This document shows, one piece after another, positions 1 to 5,815 of a stretch of 5,815 bases of DNA; position 1 is the first letter of the stretch, and each line of letters opens with the position of its first letter. Source of the stretch: Zoogloeaceae bacterium (GTDB taxonomy: Bacteria > Pseudomonadota > Gammaproteobacteria > Burkholderiales > Rhodocyclaceae); NCBI GenBank assembly GCA_031274855.1, contig JAISPO010000124.1, positions 1-5,815 of the forward strand, written 5' to 3'. A program made the position numbers and the translations under genes. The notes beneath the pieces are model-generated. The model did no database searches and was not told where the DNA came from. It worked only from the letters and a program-made list of their open reading frames with translations.

Positions 1-144
1 CTCAAAGTCGCGGAAAAAGCCGTCGAAGCCTACAGCAAGCTCGCCGCCGAAGCCAACACCACGCTGGTCGTGCCGAGCAACATGACCGAAGTCTCCGCCC
101 TCATCAGCTCGGCCATGAAGATGATTCAGACTCAGCAGAACTGA
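1..144 (+). CDS. SPFH/band 7 (stomatin-like) protein, C-terminal fragment
   Basis: This is an open frame from the left edge to a TGA at 142-144, giving the last 47 residues of a protein whose start lies outside the window. The fragment begins with an Ala/Glu-rich helix (VAEKAVEAYSKLAAEA), then a hydrophobic strand with a Val-Pro-Ser-Asn turn (TTLVVPSNMTEV), then a short hydrophobic helix (ALISSAMKMI). This order matches the C-terminal end of stomatin/paraslipin-type SPFH proteins, where a long Ala/Glu-rich helix precedes a 'N-T-x-hydrophobic-P-x-N' segment. Such proteins form large oligomeric rings on the membrane and are often encoded next to NfeD-type proteases. The SPFH domain itself is not in the window, so the assignment rests only on the tail. 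The gene is convergent with the minus-strand cluster and is not part of it. Confidence 0.65.
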   Translation, partial: LKVAEKAVEAYSKLAAEANTTLVVPSNMTEVSALISSAMKMIQTQQN

Positions 145-177
145 GCCGCCGCGCCGGATTGGCCCTGCGCTTCTGCT

Positions 178-198
178 GGCGGCGGGCCGCCTCTCTTT
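178..198 (+). terminator. Weak candidate terminator after the SPFH gene
   Basis: GGCGG (178-182) can pair with CCGCC (187-191) around the loop CGGG, and a short pyrimidine tail TCTCTTT (192-198) follows. It sits 33 bases after the + strand stop, in the gap between two convergent genes, which is a natural place for termination. The stem has only five pairs and the tail is not a pure T run. Competing pairings exist, such as GGCCC at 161-165 with GGGCC at 184-188. On the minus strand the same stem has no T tail. Confidence 0.3.
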
Positions 199-203
199 GA
201 TCG

Positions 204-1088
204 CTACTGACGATCCGGCCCTTCGGTTTCCTTGGGTTCAAGGTGCGTCGTTACATGCAGATGCGGCGCGATGGCGCGCAGGTCGGTTTCAATGCGCTCG
301 GAGTAGTCGTGTCCCTGTTTGACCGTCCACTCGCCCGGAACCATGACGTGTACCGTGGCGAATGCGTGGGCGCCTGCCTGGCGGGTGCGAAGCGCGTGAA
401 ACTCCAAGCCTTCGCGGCGATAGCGTTCAAGCACGGCTTCAAGCGCCTGACGGGTTTCTTCCGGCACGGCGACATCCATTAATCCGGCAGCCGAGCGCCG
501 CAGAAGTTGCCAGCCAGTCCAGATGATGTTGGCTGCCACAATCAGGGCGATGACCGGATCGAGCCACAGCCAGCCCGTTGCCCAAACCAGCGCGACGGCA
601 ATGATGACACCGGCGGAAGTCCAGACATCGGTCATCAGGTGTTGCGCGTCCGCTTCCAGCGTGATGGAGTTGTGGCGGTGGCCGACGTCAAACAGGATGC
701 GCGCAGTCGCCAGATTGATGATCGACGCTACCACCGATACTGCCAGACCGATGCCGATAGCTTCAAGTTCTTGCGGATGAAGCAGGCGGTCAATCGCGGC
801 ATAGGCGATGCTGGCCGCCGCGATCAGTATCAGAAAGCCTTCAAAGGCGCTGGAGAAATACTCCGCCTTGCCGTGACCGTAGGCGTGATTGTCGTCGGCA
901 GGTGTCGCCGCCAGCGAGATCATGGCCAGCGCCATGAGCGCGCCGGCCAGATTGACGAAGGATTCGAGCGCATCCGAAAGCATGCCCACCGAGCCGGTCA
1001 TCCACCAAGCCACGCCTTTGAGCAGGATCGTGGCCAGCGCGGTGGCAATCGACAACCAGGCGTAGCGTTGCAAGGAGGGGGAGATCAC
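204..1088 (-). CDS. Cation diffusion facilitator (CDF) family metal exporter
   Basis: A 294-residue inner-membrane transporter of the CDF family, which exports divalent cations (Zn, Fe, Mn, Co, Cd or Ni, depending on subgroup) in exchange for protons. About six membrane segments lie within residues 10-200. The family loop HAYGHGKAE (68-76) follows TM2. TM5 carries the metal pair H150-x-x-x-D154 in QHLMTD, followed by LDP (176-178). A soluble His-rich C-terminal domain (about 205-294) ends in the typical TTHLEP. In TM2 the usual D/HxxxD pair is replaced by D39-A-L-E42-S, with N46 following, so the metal cannot be predicted. The start is GTG at 1086-1088, supported by a GGAG ribosome-binding site (1096-1099) seven bases upstream. 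The stop is TAG at 204-206. The gene lies 60 bases downstream of the YbhR-like permease on the same strand, with no terminator visible between them, so co-transcription is plausible but not shown. Confidence 0.93.
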   Translation of the reverse strand: MISPSLQRYAWLSIATALATILLKGVAWWMTGSVGMLSDALESFVNLAGALMALAMISLAATPADDNHAYGHGKAEYFSSAFEGFLILIAAASIAYAAIDRLLHPQELEAIGIGLAVSVVASIINLATARILFDVGHRHNSITLEADAQHLMTDVWTSAGVIIAVALVWATGWLWLDPVIALIVAANIIWTGWQLLRRSAAGLMDVAVPEETRQALEAVLERYRREGLEFHALRTRQAGAHAFATVHVMVPGEWTVKQGHDYSERIETDLRAIAPHLHVTTHLEPKETEGPDRQ

Positions 1089-1148
1089 GCGTAGGCTCCG
1101 AACAGGTTATGGGCAGGATTAAAGCAAATTTTTCAGTGTCTCAGGTAA

Positions 1149-2270
1149 TCAAGCCAGCCGGTTGCGGAACATCCATGCGGCGATGGGCAGGGTGACGGCG
1201 GCGATGGCCAGCAGGGAGAGCATTTCGGGCAGAAGTTGGGCAATACCGGCGGCTTCGAGATAAATTTGGCGGGTCATGCTGATGGCGTAGCGCAATGGGT
1301 TTATGGCAGTCAGATATTGCAGGATTTTCGGCATGTTCATAATCGGCGTCGTCAGGCCAGACATCAACATGAAGGGCATGATGACGACCACCGAGCCGAT
1401 CATGGCCTGCTGCATGTTTTTGGCGATGGAGGAAATGAACAGGCCGATGCCGACCGACGCGGCGAGGAATTCGATCAGGCTCAGATAGAGAATGAGGTAG
1501 GAACCGGCAAAGGGAATGCGGAACCAGAGTTGCGCGACCAGCAGTACCAGCGTGGCTTGAATCAGGCCGATCAACATGCAGGGCAGCGCCTTGCCGACCA
1601 TGATTTCGTAAGGGCGATAAGGCGTGACCAGCAACTGCTCGAAGGTACCGGCCTCGCGCTCGCGGGCGACGGACATCGCGGTAAGGATCATGGTCATCAT
1701 CATCGTAATCGCGCCGATCAGCGAGGGGATCATGTTCCAGCGGGTTTCAAAATTCGGGTTGTACCAGGCCCGCGCGATGACCTGCACGCCGGGCGGCGCG
1801 GCGTGGCCATTGTCATTGCGCCATTTCCGGCTGAAATCGGCAACGATGGCGCTGATATAACCTTGCGCCGTACCGGCGGTGTTGGTGTTGCGGCCATCGG
1901 CAATGACTTGCACCTTGGCGGTCTTGCCGGCCATTAACTGGCGCTCGAAATCCTTGTCGATGACCACAACCAGCGTGGCGCGTTTTTCGGTGATCTGTTC
2001 GGGGATTTCCGAGGCTTTTTGCAAAGTGGCGACGCGCTCGAAGTACCCATTGCCGTCGATGGCCGCGACCAGCGCCCGCGATGCTCCGCTGTGGTCGCGG
2101 TCCAGTACCGCATACGGGACGTGATTGAGATCGAAGCTGGCGGCGTAGCCGAAAATCAGGCATTGCAGAATGGGCGGCAGGAACACCGTGACGCGGCTTT
2201 GGGCATCCTTCAGGATGGCCAACAGCTCCTTGCGGAATAGCGCGACGATACGATAAAGCGTTTCGCTCAT
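1149..2270 (-). CDS. ybhR: ABC-2 type permease, YbhR-like
   Basis: An inner-membrane subunit of an ABC-2 exporter, 373 residues from the ATG at 2268-2270; E. coli YbhR is of similar length. A cytoplasmic N-terminal helix (FRKELLAILKD) leads into TM1 (about 27-45). A large periplasmic domain (about 47-175) follows, with the motif DGRNTNTA (125-132) and WYNPN (169-173). Five more membrane segments occupy the C-terminal half. The cytoplasmic coupling motif REREAGT (203-209) followed by EQLLVTP is the hallmark of ABC-2 permeases and should contact the ATPase. It should pair with the YbhS-like permease as a heterodimer. The chosen start lies four bases after the ybhS stop. A TTG at 2280-2282 would add four residues and overlap ybhS by eight bases, but it has a purine-rich stretch directly abutting it and no proper spacing. 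Neither start has a strong ribosome-binding site, so translation probably depends on ribosomes finishing ybhS. Confidence 0.92.
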   Translation of the reverse strand: MSETLYRIVALFRKELLAILKDAQSRVTVFLPPILQCLIFGYAASFDLNHVPYAVLDRDHSGASRALVAAIDGNGYFERVATLQKASEIPEQITEKRATLVVVIDKDFERQLMAGKTAKVQVIADGRNTNTAGTAQGYISAIVADFSRKWRNDNGHAAPPGVQVIARAWYNPNFETRWNMIPSLIGAITMMMTMILTAMSVAREREAGTFEQLLVTPYRPYEIMVGKALPCMLIGLIQATLVLLVAQLWFRIPFAGSYLILYLSLIEFLAASVGIGLFISSIAKNMQQAMIGSVVVIMPFMLMSGLTTPIMNMPKILQYLTAINPLRYAISMTRQIYLEAAGIAQLLPEMLSLLAIAAVTLPIAAWMFRNRLA

Positions 2271-2274
2271 GGCA

Positions 2275-3408
2275 TCAGGCAATCCGCTTGCGTGTGGATT
2301 TGACGGCGATCCGCATCAGAACCGCCGCCATGACGGCGAGAATAGCCGCATCGGGCAGAATCACCGGCCAGACATCACCGGCAAGAAAAATTGTTTGCAG
2401 GGAATTGACGAAGTAACGCGCCGGAAAAATGTGAGTGATGAGCTGGAGTGCGACCGGCATGCTGCGAATATCGAAAATGAAACCCGAAAGCATAATCGCG
2501 GGCAGGAAGGTGACGAGGAAGGTCAACTGGTTGGAAAGGAATTGGCTCTTGCTCACCGAGGAAATCACCAGACCGATGCCCAACGCTACCAGCAGGTAAA
2601 GCGAGGACACCACGATCAACAGCCACAGCGAGCCGCGCAGCGGCACGCCGAACAGAAGCTGGCTGCCCGCCACCGAAAAGGCCAAGCCGAGCATACCCAT
2701 GACGAAATAGGGAATGGTTTTGCTCAACAGAATTTCGCTGGGGCGAACCGGCGTTGCGAACAGGGCTTCGAATGTCCCCCGCTCCCACTCGCGGGCAATC
2801 ACCAGCGAAGTCAGCAGCGCGCCGATCAGTGTCATCACCATCACAATCACGCCCGGCACCAGAAACCATTGGCTCTGATTCGTCTCGTTGAACCACATGC
2901 GGCTTTCGATGGCGATGTTGGCGATTTCCGGCACCGTCATGCCATCTTTGGCGTCCCGCGCTTGCCAGATGCCGATTGCGCCTGTGACGTAAGCCAAGGC
3001 AATGCGGGCAGTATTGGCGTCCGTCGCATTGACGGCAACCAGCAGCGTAGCGTCGCCTCTGGCGAGATCACGGGAAAAATTCGGCGGAAAGCGCAGGATG
3101 GCGTTGACTTTGTGTTCCGTCATCATCTGCTCGGCCTCGTTCATGGTGCCCACTTGATGGACAGCGAACCAGGGAGAAAGCCTGAGCGCCGATACCGCGC
3201 TGCTGGTGTCTGCCGACGAGTGCTCGACAACCACGGCCACCGGCAGATTTTTGATGTCGAACGAAAGACCATAGCCGAACAGAATCAGCATCAGCAAAGG
3301 CAGCACGACCCCGATGGCAATCGCGCTTGGGTCGCGCAGAATTTGCCAAGTCTCCTTGCGCGTCATCGCCAGTGTGCGACGGATACCTTGTTGGCGTTCG
3401 CTCATCAT
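2275..3408 (-). CDS. ybhS: ABC-2 type permease, YbhS-like
   Basis: The first of two paired ABC-2 permeases, 377 residues, the same length as I recall for E. coli YbhS. The N-terminus has the cytoplasmic helix KETWQILRDPSAI (18-30) and TM1 (about 30-48). A periplasmic domain (about 51-178) follows, containing NATDANTA (127-134), the counterpart of the permease partner's DGRNTNTA. Membrane segments run from about 181 to the end, with the coupling motif REWERGT (206-212) and EALFATPV, and later LPAIMLSGFIF and PARYFVNSLQ, all typical of the YbhS/YhhJ group. The gene overlaps the ybhF-like stop by four bases (ATGA). Two adjacent ATG codons are possible (3406-3408 and 3403-3405). The purine stretch GGAAGG (3413-3418) lies four and seven bases upstream of them respectively, so the second ATG may be the true start. 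Low sequence identity with the neighbouring permease but the same architecture suggests an old duplication. Confidence 0.93.
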   Translation of the reverse strand: MMSERQQGIRRTLAMTRKETWQILRDPSAIAIGVVLPLLMLILFGYGLSFDIKNLPVAVVVEHSSADTSSAVSALRLSPWFAVHQVGTMNEAEQMMTEHKVNAILRFPPNFSRDLARGDATLLVAVNATDANTARIALAYVTGAIGIWQARDAKDGMTVPEIANIAIESRMWFNETNQSQWFLVPGVIVMVMTLIGALLTSLVIAREWERGTFEALFATPVRPSEILLSKTIPYFVMGMLGLAFSVAGSQLLFGVPLRGSLWLLIVVSSLYLLVALGIGLVISSVSKSQFLSNQLTFLVTFLPAIMLSGFIFDIRSMPVALQLITHIFPARYFVNSLQTIFLAGDVWPVILPDAAILAVMAAVLMRIAVKSTRKRIA

Positions 3409-5153
3409 GCCGCCTTCCGCAAATCTTGACGCGAGGCTTCAACGATGGCGATAAAGGCGTCTTCCATCGTCGGCTCGTGTCCATCGGAACGCTTGGCCCT
3501 GGCGCGAATATTCTCCGGCGAACCTTCGGCCAGCGCGACGCCGCCATCCATGATGATGACGCGATCGCAATACTCCGCTTCCTCCATGAAATGCGTGGTG
3601 ACGATGACGGTAACGCCTTGTTCCGCCAGCGCGGTGATACGCCCCCAAAACTCGCGCCGCGCCAGCGGATCGGCGCCGCTGGTCGCTTCATCCAAAAACA
3701 GAATTTCAGGCTCATGCAGCAGCGCGGCAGCCATCGCCAGACGTTGCTTGTAGCCGCCGGGCAGTTGGCCGCTTGGCAGGGTCGCCATCGCGCCGAGATC
3801 AAATTGCGCTTTGGCCCATGCGATGCGCGTTCGTTTTCTGTCGCCGCGCAGACCGTAGGCGCTGGCGAAGAAATCCAGATTTTCGTCGACCGACAAATCG
3901 CCGTAGAGGGAGAATTTCTGAGCAACATAACCGAGCTTCGCGCGCGCTTCGGCACGCGAAGTGCGAAGGTCGGCCCCCGCCACGCGCAACTGGCCGCCGG
4001 TGGCGGGAATCAGGCCGCAGAGCATACGGAATGTCGTGCTTTTGCCCGCGCCATTCGGCCCAAGCAGGCCGTAGATTTCTCCGCGCCGGACATCGAAGGA
4101 CACATGATTGACCGCGACGAAATCGCCGAACGTGCGCAACAGGTCGCGCACTTCAACCGCCGTTTCTGCGGGCGCGTTTTCAGGGCGATGCTCGAGCTTG
4201 ATCGCCGTCGCTTGAATATCGCCAACTGCCGCGCGGAACAACAACATGAAGCCATCCTCAAAGCGCGGCGTAACAGGCGCGTAGATAACGTTTTCATTAC
4301 GCGGCAGTTCGGCTTCGTGCGTCACGACCCGCACCAGGCCCGCTTCAGGCACTGCGTCGGCAATTTCCGGCTGTCTGAAAAGACGGGATTGCAAAGCGCG
4401 CGCCGTGGCCTTCGTGGCCGAGCTTGCCATGAACACCCGCCCTGCCGCGCGCGCGGCGATTTCTTGCGGCCTGCCTTCCGCCAGCACTTTGCCGAGGTGC
4501 AACGCGATGGTGTGATCGAAGAACTCGGCCTCGTCGAGATAAGAGGTGCTGGCGATGACCGTCATGCCCGACTCGCGCACCTGACGCCGGACGATTTCCC
4601 ACAACTCCCGCCGCGAGAGCGGATCGACGCCCACTGTCGGCTCGTCGAGCAGCAGAAGATCGGGAGAGCTGACCAGCGTGCAGGCCAGCCCCAGTTTCTG
4701 CTTCATGCCGCCCGAAAGCAGACCGGCCAGCCGCCGCGTGAAGGGGCCGAGCGCAGTCATTTGCATCAGACGCGGATAAATTGTCTGCCGCGCCGCAATG
4801 CCGATGCCATGCAAATCGGCATACAAATCCAAATTCTGCTGCACCGTCAAATCTTCGTAGAGGCCGAATTTCTGCGGCATGTAACCGATGCGCTCCTGTA
4901 CCGTTTGCGCATCGGCGGCGGCATCCATGCCCAGCACGCACGCCGAGCCTTCATCAGCAGCAACAAGACCGGCGATCATGCGCAGCAGCGTGGTCTTGCC
5001 GCCGCCATCCGGCCCGACCAGCGCGGTCAGCGTATTGTGTTGCGCAGTGAAAGAAACGCCCGCCAGCGCCTTGACGGTATCGCCGTTCTCGCGGCGGAAT
5101 GTTTTATGGACGCGCTCAATCTCGACCGGCTGCGCCTTTTCCCGGACAGGCAT
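3405..5153 (-). CDS. ybhF: ABC transporter with two fused ATPase domains, YbhF-like
   Basis: A cytoplasmic energising subunit of 582 residues (numbered from the ATG at 5151-5153) with two complete ATP-binding cassettes; E. coli YbhF has the same plan and length. NBD1 (about 10-240): Walker A GPDGGGKT (47-54, K53), Q-loop region GYMPQKFGLYEDL, signature LSGG (146-149), Walker B LLLLDE with E171, but Ser204 where the switch His is expected (STSYLDEAE). A linker (about 240-330) contains PRFEDGF. NBD2 (about 331-545): Walker A GPNGAGKS (365-372, K371), AQKFSLYGDL, altered signature LPGG (464-467), Walker B LFLDE (E489, followed by Ala instead of Pro), and switch His521 (TTHFMEEAE). It should drive the two downstream ABC-2 permeases. 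The ATG overlaps the adaptor stop as TGATG. A GTG one codon upstream (5154-5156) is an alternative. Both starts sit in the loop of a predicted hairpin. The 3' end overlaps the next gene by four bases. Confidence 0.95.
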   Translation of the reverse strand: MPVREKAQPVEIERVHKTFRRENGDTVKALAGVSFTAQHNTLTALVGPDGGGKTTLLRMIAGLVAADEGSACVLGMDAAADAQTVQERIGYMPQKFGLYEDLTVQQNLDLYADLHGIGIAARQTIYPRLMQMTALGPFTRRLAGLLSGGMKQKLGLACTLVSSPDLLLLDEPTVGVDPLSRRELWEIVRRQVRESGMTVIASTSYLDEAEFFDHTIALHLGKVLAEGRPQEIAARAAGRVFMASSATKATARALQSRLFRQPEIADAVPEAGLVRVVTHEAELPRNENVIYAPVTPRFEDGFMLLFRAAVGDIQATAIKLEHRPENAPAETAVEVRDLLRTFGDFVAVNHVSFDVRRGEIYGLLGPNGAGKSTTFRMLCGLIPATGGQLRVAGADLRTSRAEARAKLGYVAQKFSLYGDLSVDENLDFFASAYGLRGDRKRTRIAWAKAQFDLGAMATLPSGQLPGGYKQRLAMAAALLHEPEILFLDEATSGADPLARREFWGRITALAEQGVTVIVTTHFMEEAEYCDRVIIMDGGVALAEGSPENIRARAKRSDGHEPTMEDAFIAIVEASRQDLRKAA

Positions 5154-5166
5154 CACTTGTCCGGGA
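5140..5166 (-). promoter_or_regulatory. Perfect inverted repeat around the ybhG stop / ybhF start
   Basis: On the minus strand TCCCGGACA (5158-5166) and TGTCCGGGA (5140-5148) are exact reverse complements separated by nine bases, AGTGATGCC. In the transcript this would fold into a 9-bp, mostly G-C hairpin. Its loop holds the adaptor stop TGA (5153-5155) and both candidate ATPase starts (GTG 5154-5156, ATG 5151-5153). The only purine stretch that could serve as a ribosome-binding site, GGA within the 5' arm, would be paired. A ribosome finishing the adaptor gene would open the stem. I infer a translational-coupling element. A protein-binding palindrome or chance within coding sequence are alternatives. 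Confidence 0.5.
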
Positions 5167-5815
5167 CAGCGGCGGCCCCTTCTCCATCAGGCAATATCTT
5201 CACAGTCGCCGGCATCCCCAAACGCAAAACGTTGTCGGGGTCTTTCACGAACACGCGAATTTCATAAACGAGATTGGTGCGCAAATCCTCAGTCTGCACC
5301 GCCTTGGGCGTGAATTCGGCTACCGACGAAATAAAGCCGACCCAACCTTCCAGCGCATGATCGGCCACGCTGTCGATGCGAATTTTCGCGCGCGAGCCGT
5401 GATGGGCGCGGCTCAGATTCGGCTCTGAAATATAAGCGCGCACCCATTTCGTGCCGACCGTGGCAAGAGAAAACACCGGCTTGCTCGGCGCAGCCATTTC
5501 GCCCGGCTCCATCAATCGAGACTGAACAATCGCATCGAACGGGGCACGCAATTCCGCGTCGGCCACCTGTTGCCGCAACAGCGCCAGTTGCGCCTCATAG
5601 CCGCGCAGTTGCGCCTTGGCCTGCGCGATGTCCTCCGGCCGCGGGCCGATGACGGCCAGCCGGAGCGCGTTCTGCGTCACATCCACTCTAGCGGCTGCCA
5701 TGTCGGCAGCAGCCTTGGCCTGATCGACATCCTCCTGGCTCACCGCCGCGTTCTGCCGCAACGTCTTGCGCCGCTCGTATTGCAGGCTGGCATTTTCCGC
5801 CTCAACCTTGGCCGA
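5153..5815 (-). CDS. ybhG: HlyD-family membrane fusion protein, YbhG-like (N-terminus outside the window)
   Basis: The frame is open to the right edge, giving the C-terminal 220 residues; relatives have about 330, so the signal or anchor segment, first lipoyl half and outer helix are missing. In order: an Ala/Gln/Glu-rich coiled-coil hairpin arm (about residues 1-85 of the fragment, including RQNAAVSQEDVDQAK and GPRPEDIAQAKAQL), the second lipoyl half (ELRAPFDAIVQSRLMEPGE), a beta-barrel segment (VRAYISEPNLSRA), and a membrane-proximal part with AEFTPKAVQTEDLRTNLVY and LRLGMPATVKI. AEFTPK-x-V-x-T-x-DLRT is especially like YbhG. The protein should sit in the periplasm, anchored at the inner membrane, and connect the ABC-2 permease pair to an outer-membrane factor. 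A TTG at 5759-5761 is an internal leucine codon, not a start, because coding continues upstream with the same heptad-rich character. The TGA stop overlaps the ATPase start. Confidence 0.93.
   Translation of the reverse strand, partial: SAKVEAENASLQYERRKTLRQNAAVSQEDVDQAKAAADMAAARVDVTQNALRLAVIGPRPEDIAQAKAQLRGYEAQLALLRQQVADAELRAPFDAIVQSRLMEPGEMAAPSKPVFSLATVGTKWVRAYISEPNLSRAHHGSRAKIRIDSVADHALEGWVGFISSVAEFTPKAVQTEDLRTNLVYEIRVFVKDPDNVLRLGMPATVKILPDGEGAAAVPDK

Larger units (their letters stand above)
204..5815 (-). other. Predicted efflux operon ybhG-ybhF-ybhS-ybhR plus CDF gene
   Basis: Five consecutive minus-strand genes with junctions of 1-4 bases overlap (adaptor/ATPase), 4 bases overlap (ATPase/first permease), 4 bases gap (first/second permease) and 60 bases gap (second permease/CDF). 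The first four are the parts of one tripartite ABC-2 exporter and almost certainly share a transcript. Inclusion of the CDF gene is an inference from strand, the short gap and the lack of a visible terminator. The operon promoter is not in the window. Confidence 0.7.

Noticed and set aside
1118..1123. Possible -10 box TTTAAT (minus strand) for a separate CDF promoter
   Set aside because: It matches TATAAT at five of six positions, but no acceptable -35 hexamer lies 16-18 bases upstream. In an AT-richer gap one such match is expected by chance.
1236..1937. Open frame on the + strand opposite the second permease
   Set aside because: Same reason: an antisense shadow with His/Gly/Asp-rich composition and no recognisable domain.
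2269..3429. Long open frame on the + strand opposite the first permease
   Set aside because: It is antisense to a well-supported ABC-2 permease, and its product is a low-complexity His/Arg/Gln/Asp-rich sequence typical of reversed membrane-protein genes.
3327..5267. Very long open frame on the + strand (about 646 codons) opposite the ATPase gene
   Set aside because: It is a shadow of the minus-strand gene in GC-rich DNA. Its translation is rich in Arg, His and Gln, shows no family motif, and runs across gene junctions.
5394..5414. Inverted repeat GAGCCG / CGGCTC with a 9-base spacer
   Set aside because: Only six pairs, inside the adaptor coding region and away from any junction, in GC-rich sequence where such matches are common.
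5153..5761. Adaptor gene starting at the TTG at 5759-5761 as a complete 202-residue protein
   Set aside because: The frame stays open to the window edge with coiled-coil-like sequence, and a protein starting here would lack the anchor and the first lipoyl half.

Overview
The window (GC-rich, roughly 58-60 % by eye) looks like chromosomal DNA of a proteobacterium, most likely a beta- or gammaproteobacterium. The main evidence is a complete inner-membrane exporter cassette with the same gene order, domain layout and protein sizes as Escherichia coli ybhG-ybhF-ybhS-ybhR. The organism cannot be named from this sequence alone.

Layout. Bases 1-144 (+) are the 3' end of a gene whose product resembles the C-terminus of an SPFH/band 7 (stomatin-like) membrane protein. 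A 59-bp convergent gap with a weak candidate terminator follows. Everything else is coded on the minus strand and reads from the right edge to the left: a periplasmic adaptor cut by the window edge (YbhG/HlyD-like, 5153-5815), a fused double-ATPase ABC protein (YbhF-like, 3405-5153), two ABC-2 permeases (YbhS-like, 2275-3408; YbhR-like, 1149-2270), and then, after a 60-bp gap, a cation diffusion facilitator (204-1088). The first four genes overlap or nearly touch, so they form one translationally coupled unit. The facilitator may be the last gene of the same transcript. The promoter of the cassette and any regulator lie beyond the right edge.

How the genes work together. The two permeases should form a heterodimeric inner-membrane channel powered by the double ATPase. 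The membrane fusion protein should link it to an outer-membrane factor, making a tripartite efflux pump. The E. coli relative has been linked to drug efflux and Na+/Li+ export. The substrate here is unknown. The adjacent facilitator exports divalent metal cations using the proton gradient.

Points of interest. A perfect 9-bp inverted repeat places the adaptor stop and the ATPase start codon in the loop of a predicted mRNA hairpin. The two ATP sites of the YbhF-like protein look unequal: both non-canonical motifs fall on the same composite site. The facilitator has a non-standard first metal-binding motif. I see no CRISPR array, mobile element, tRNA or rRNA, and no clearly new multi-gene system.
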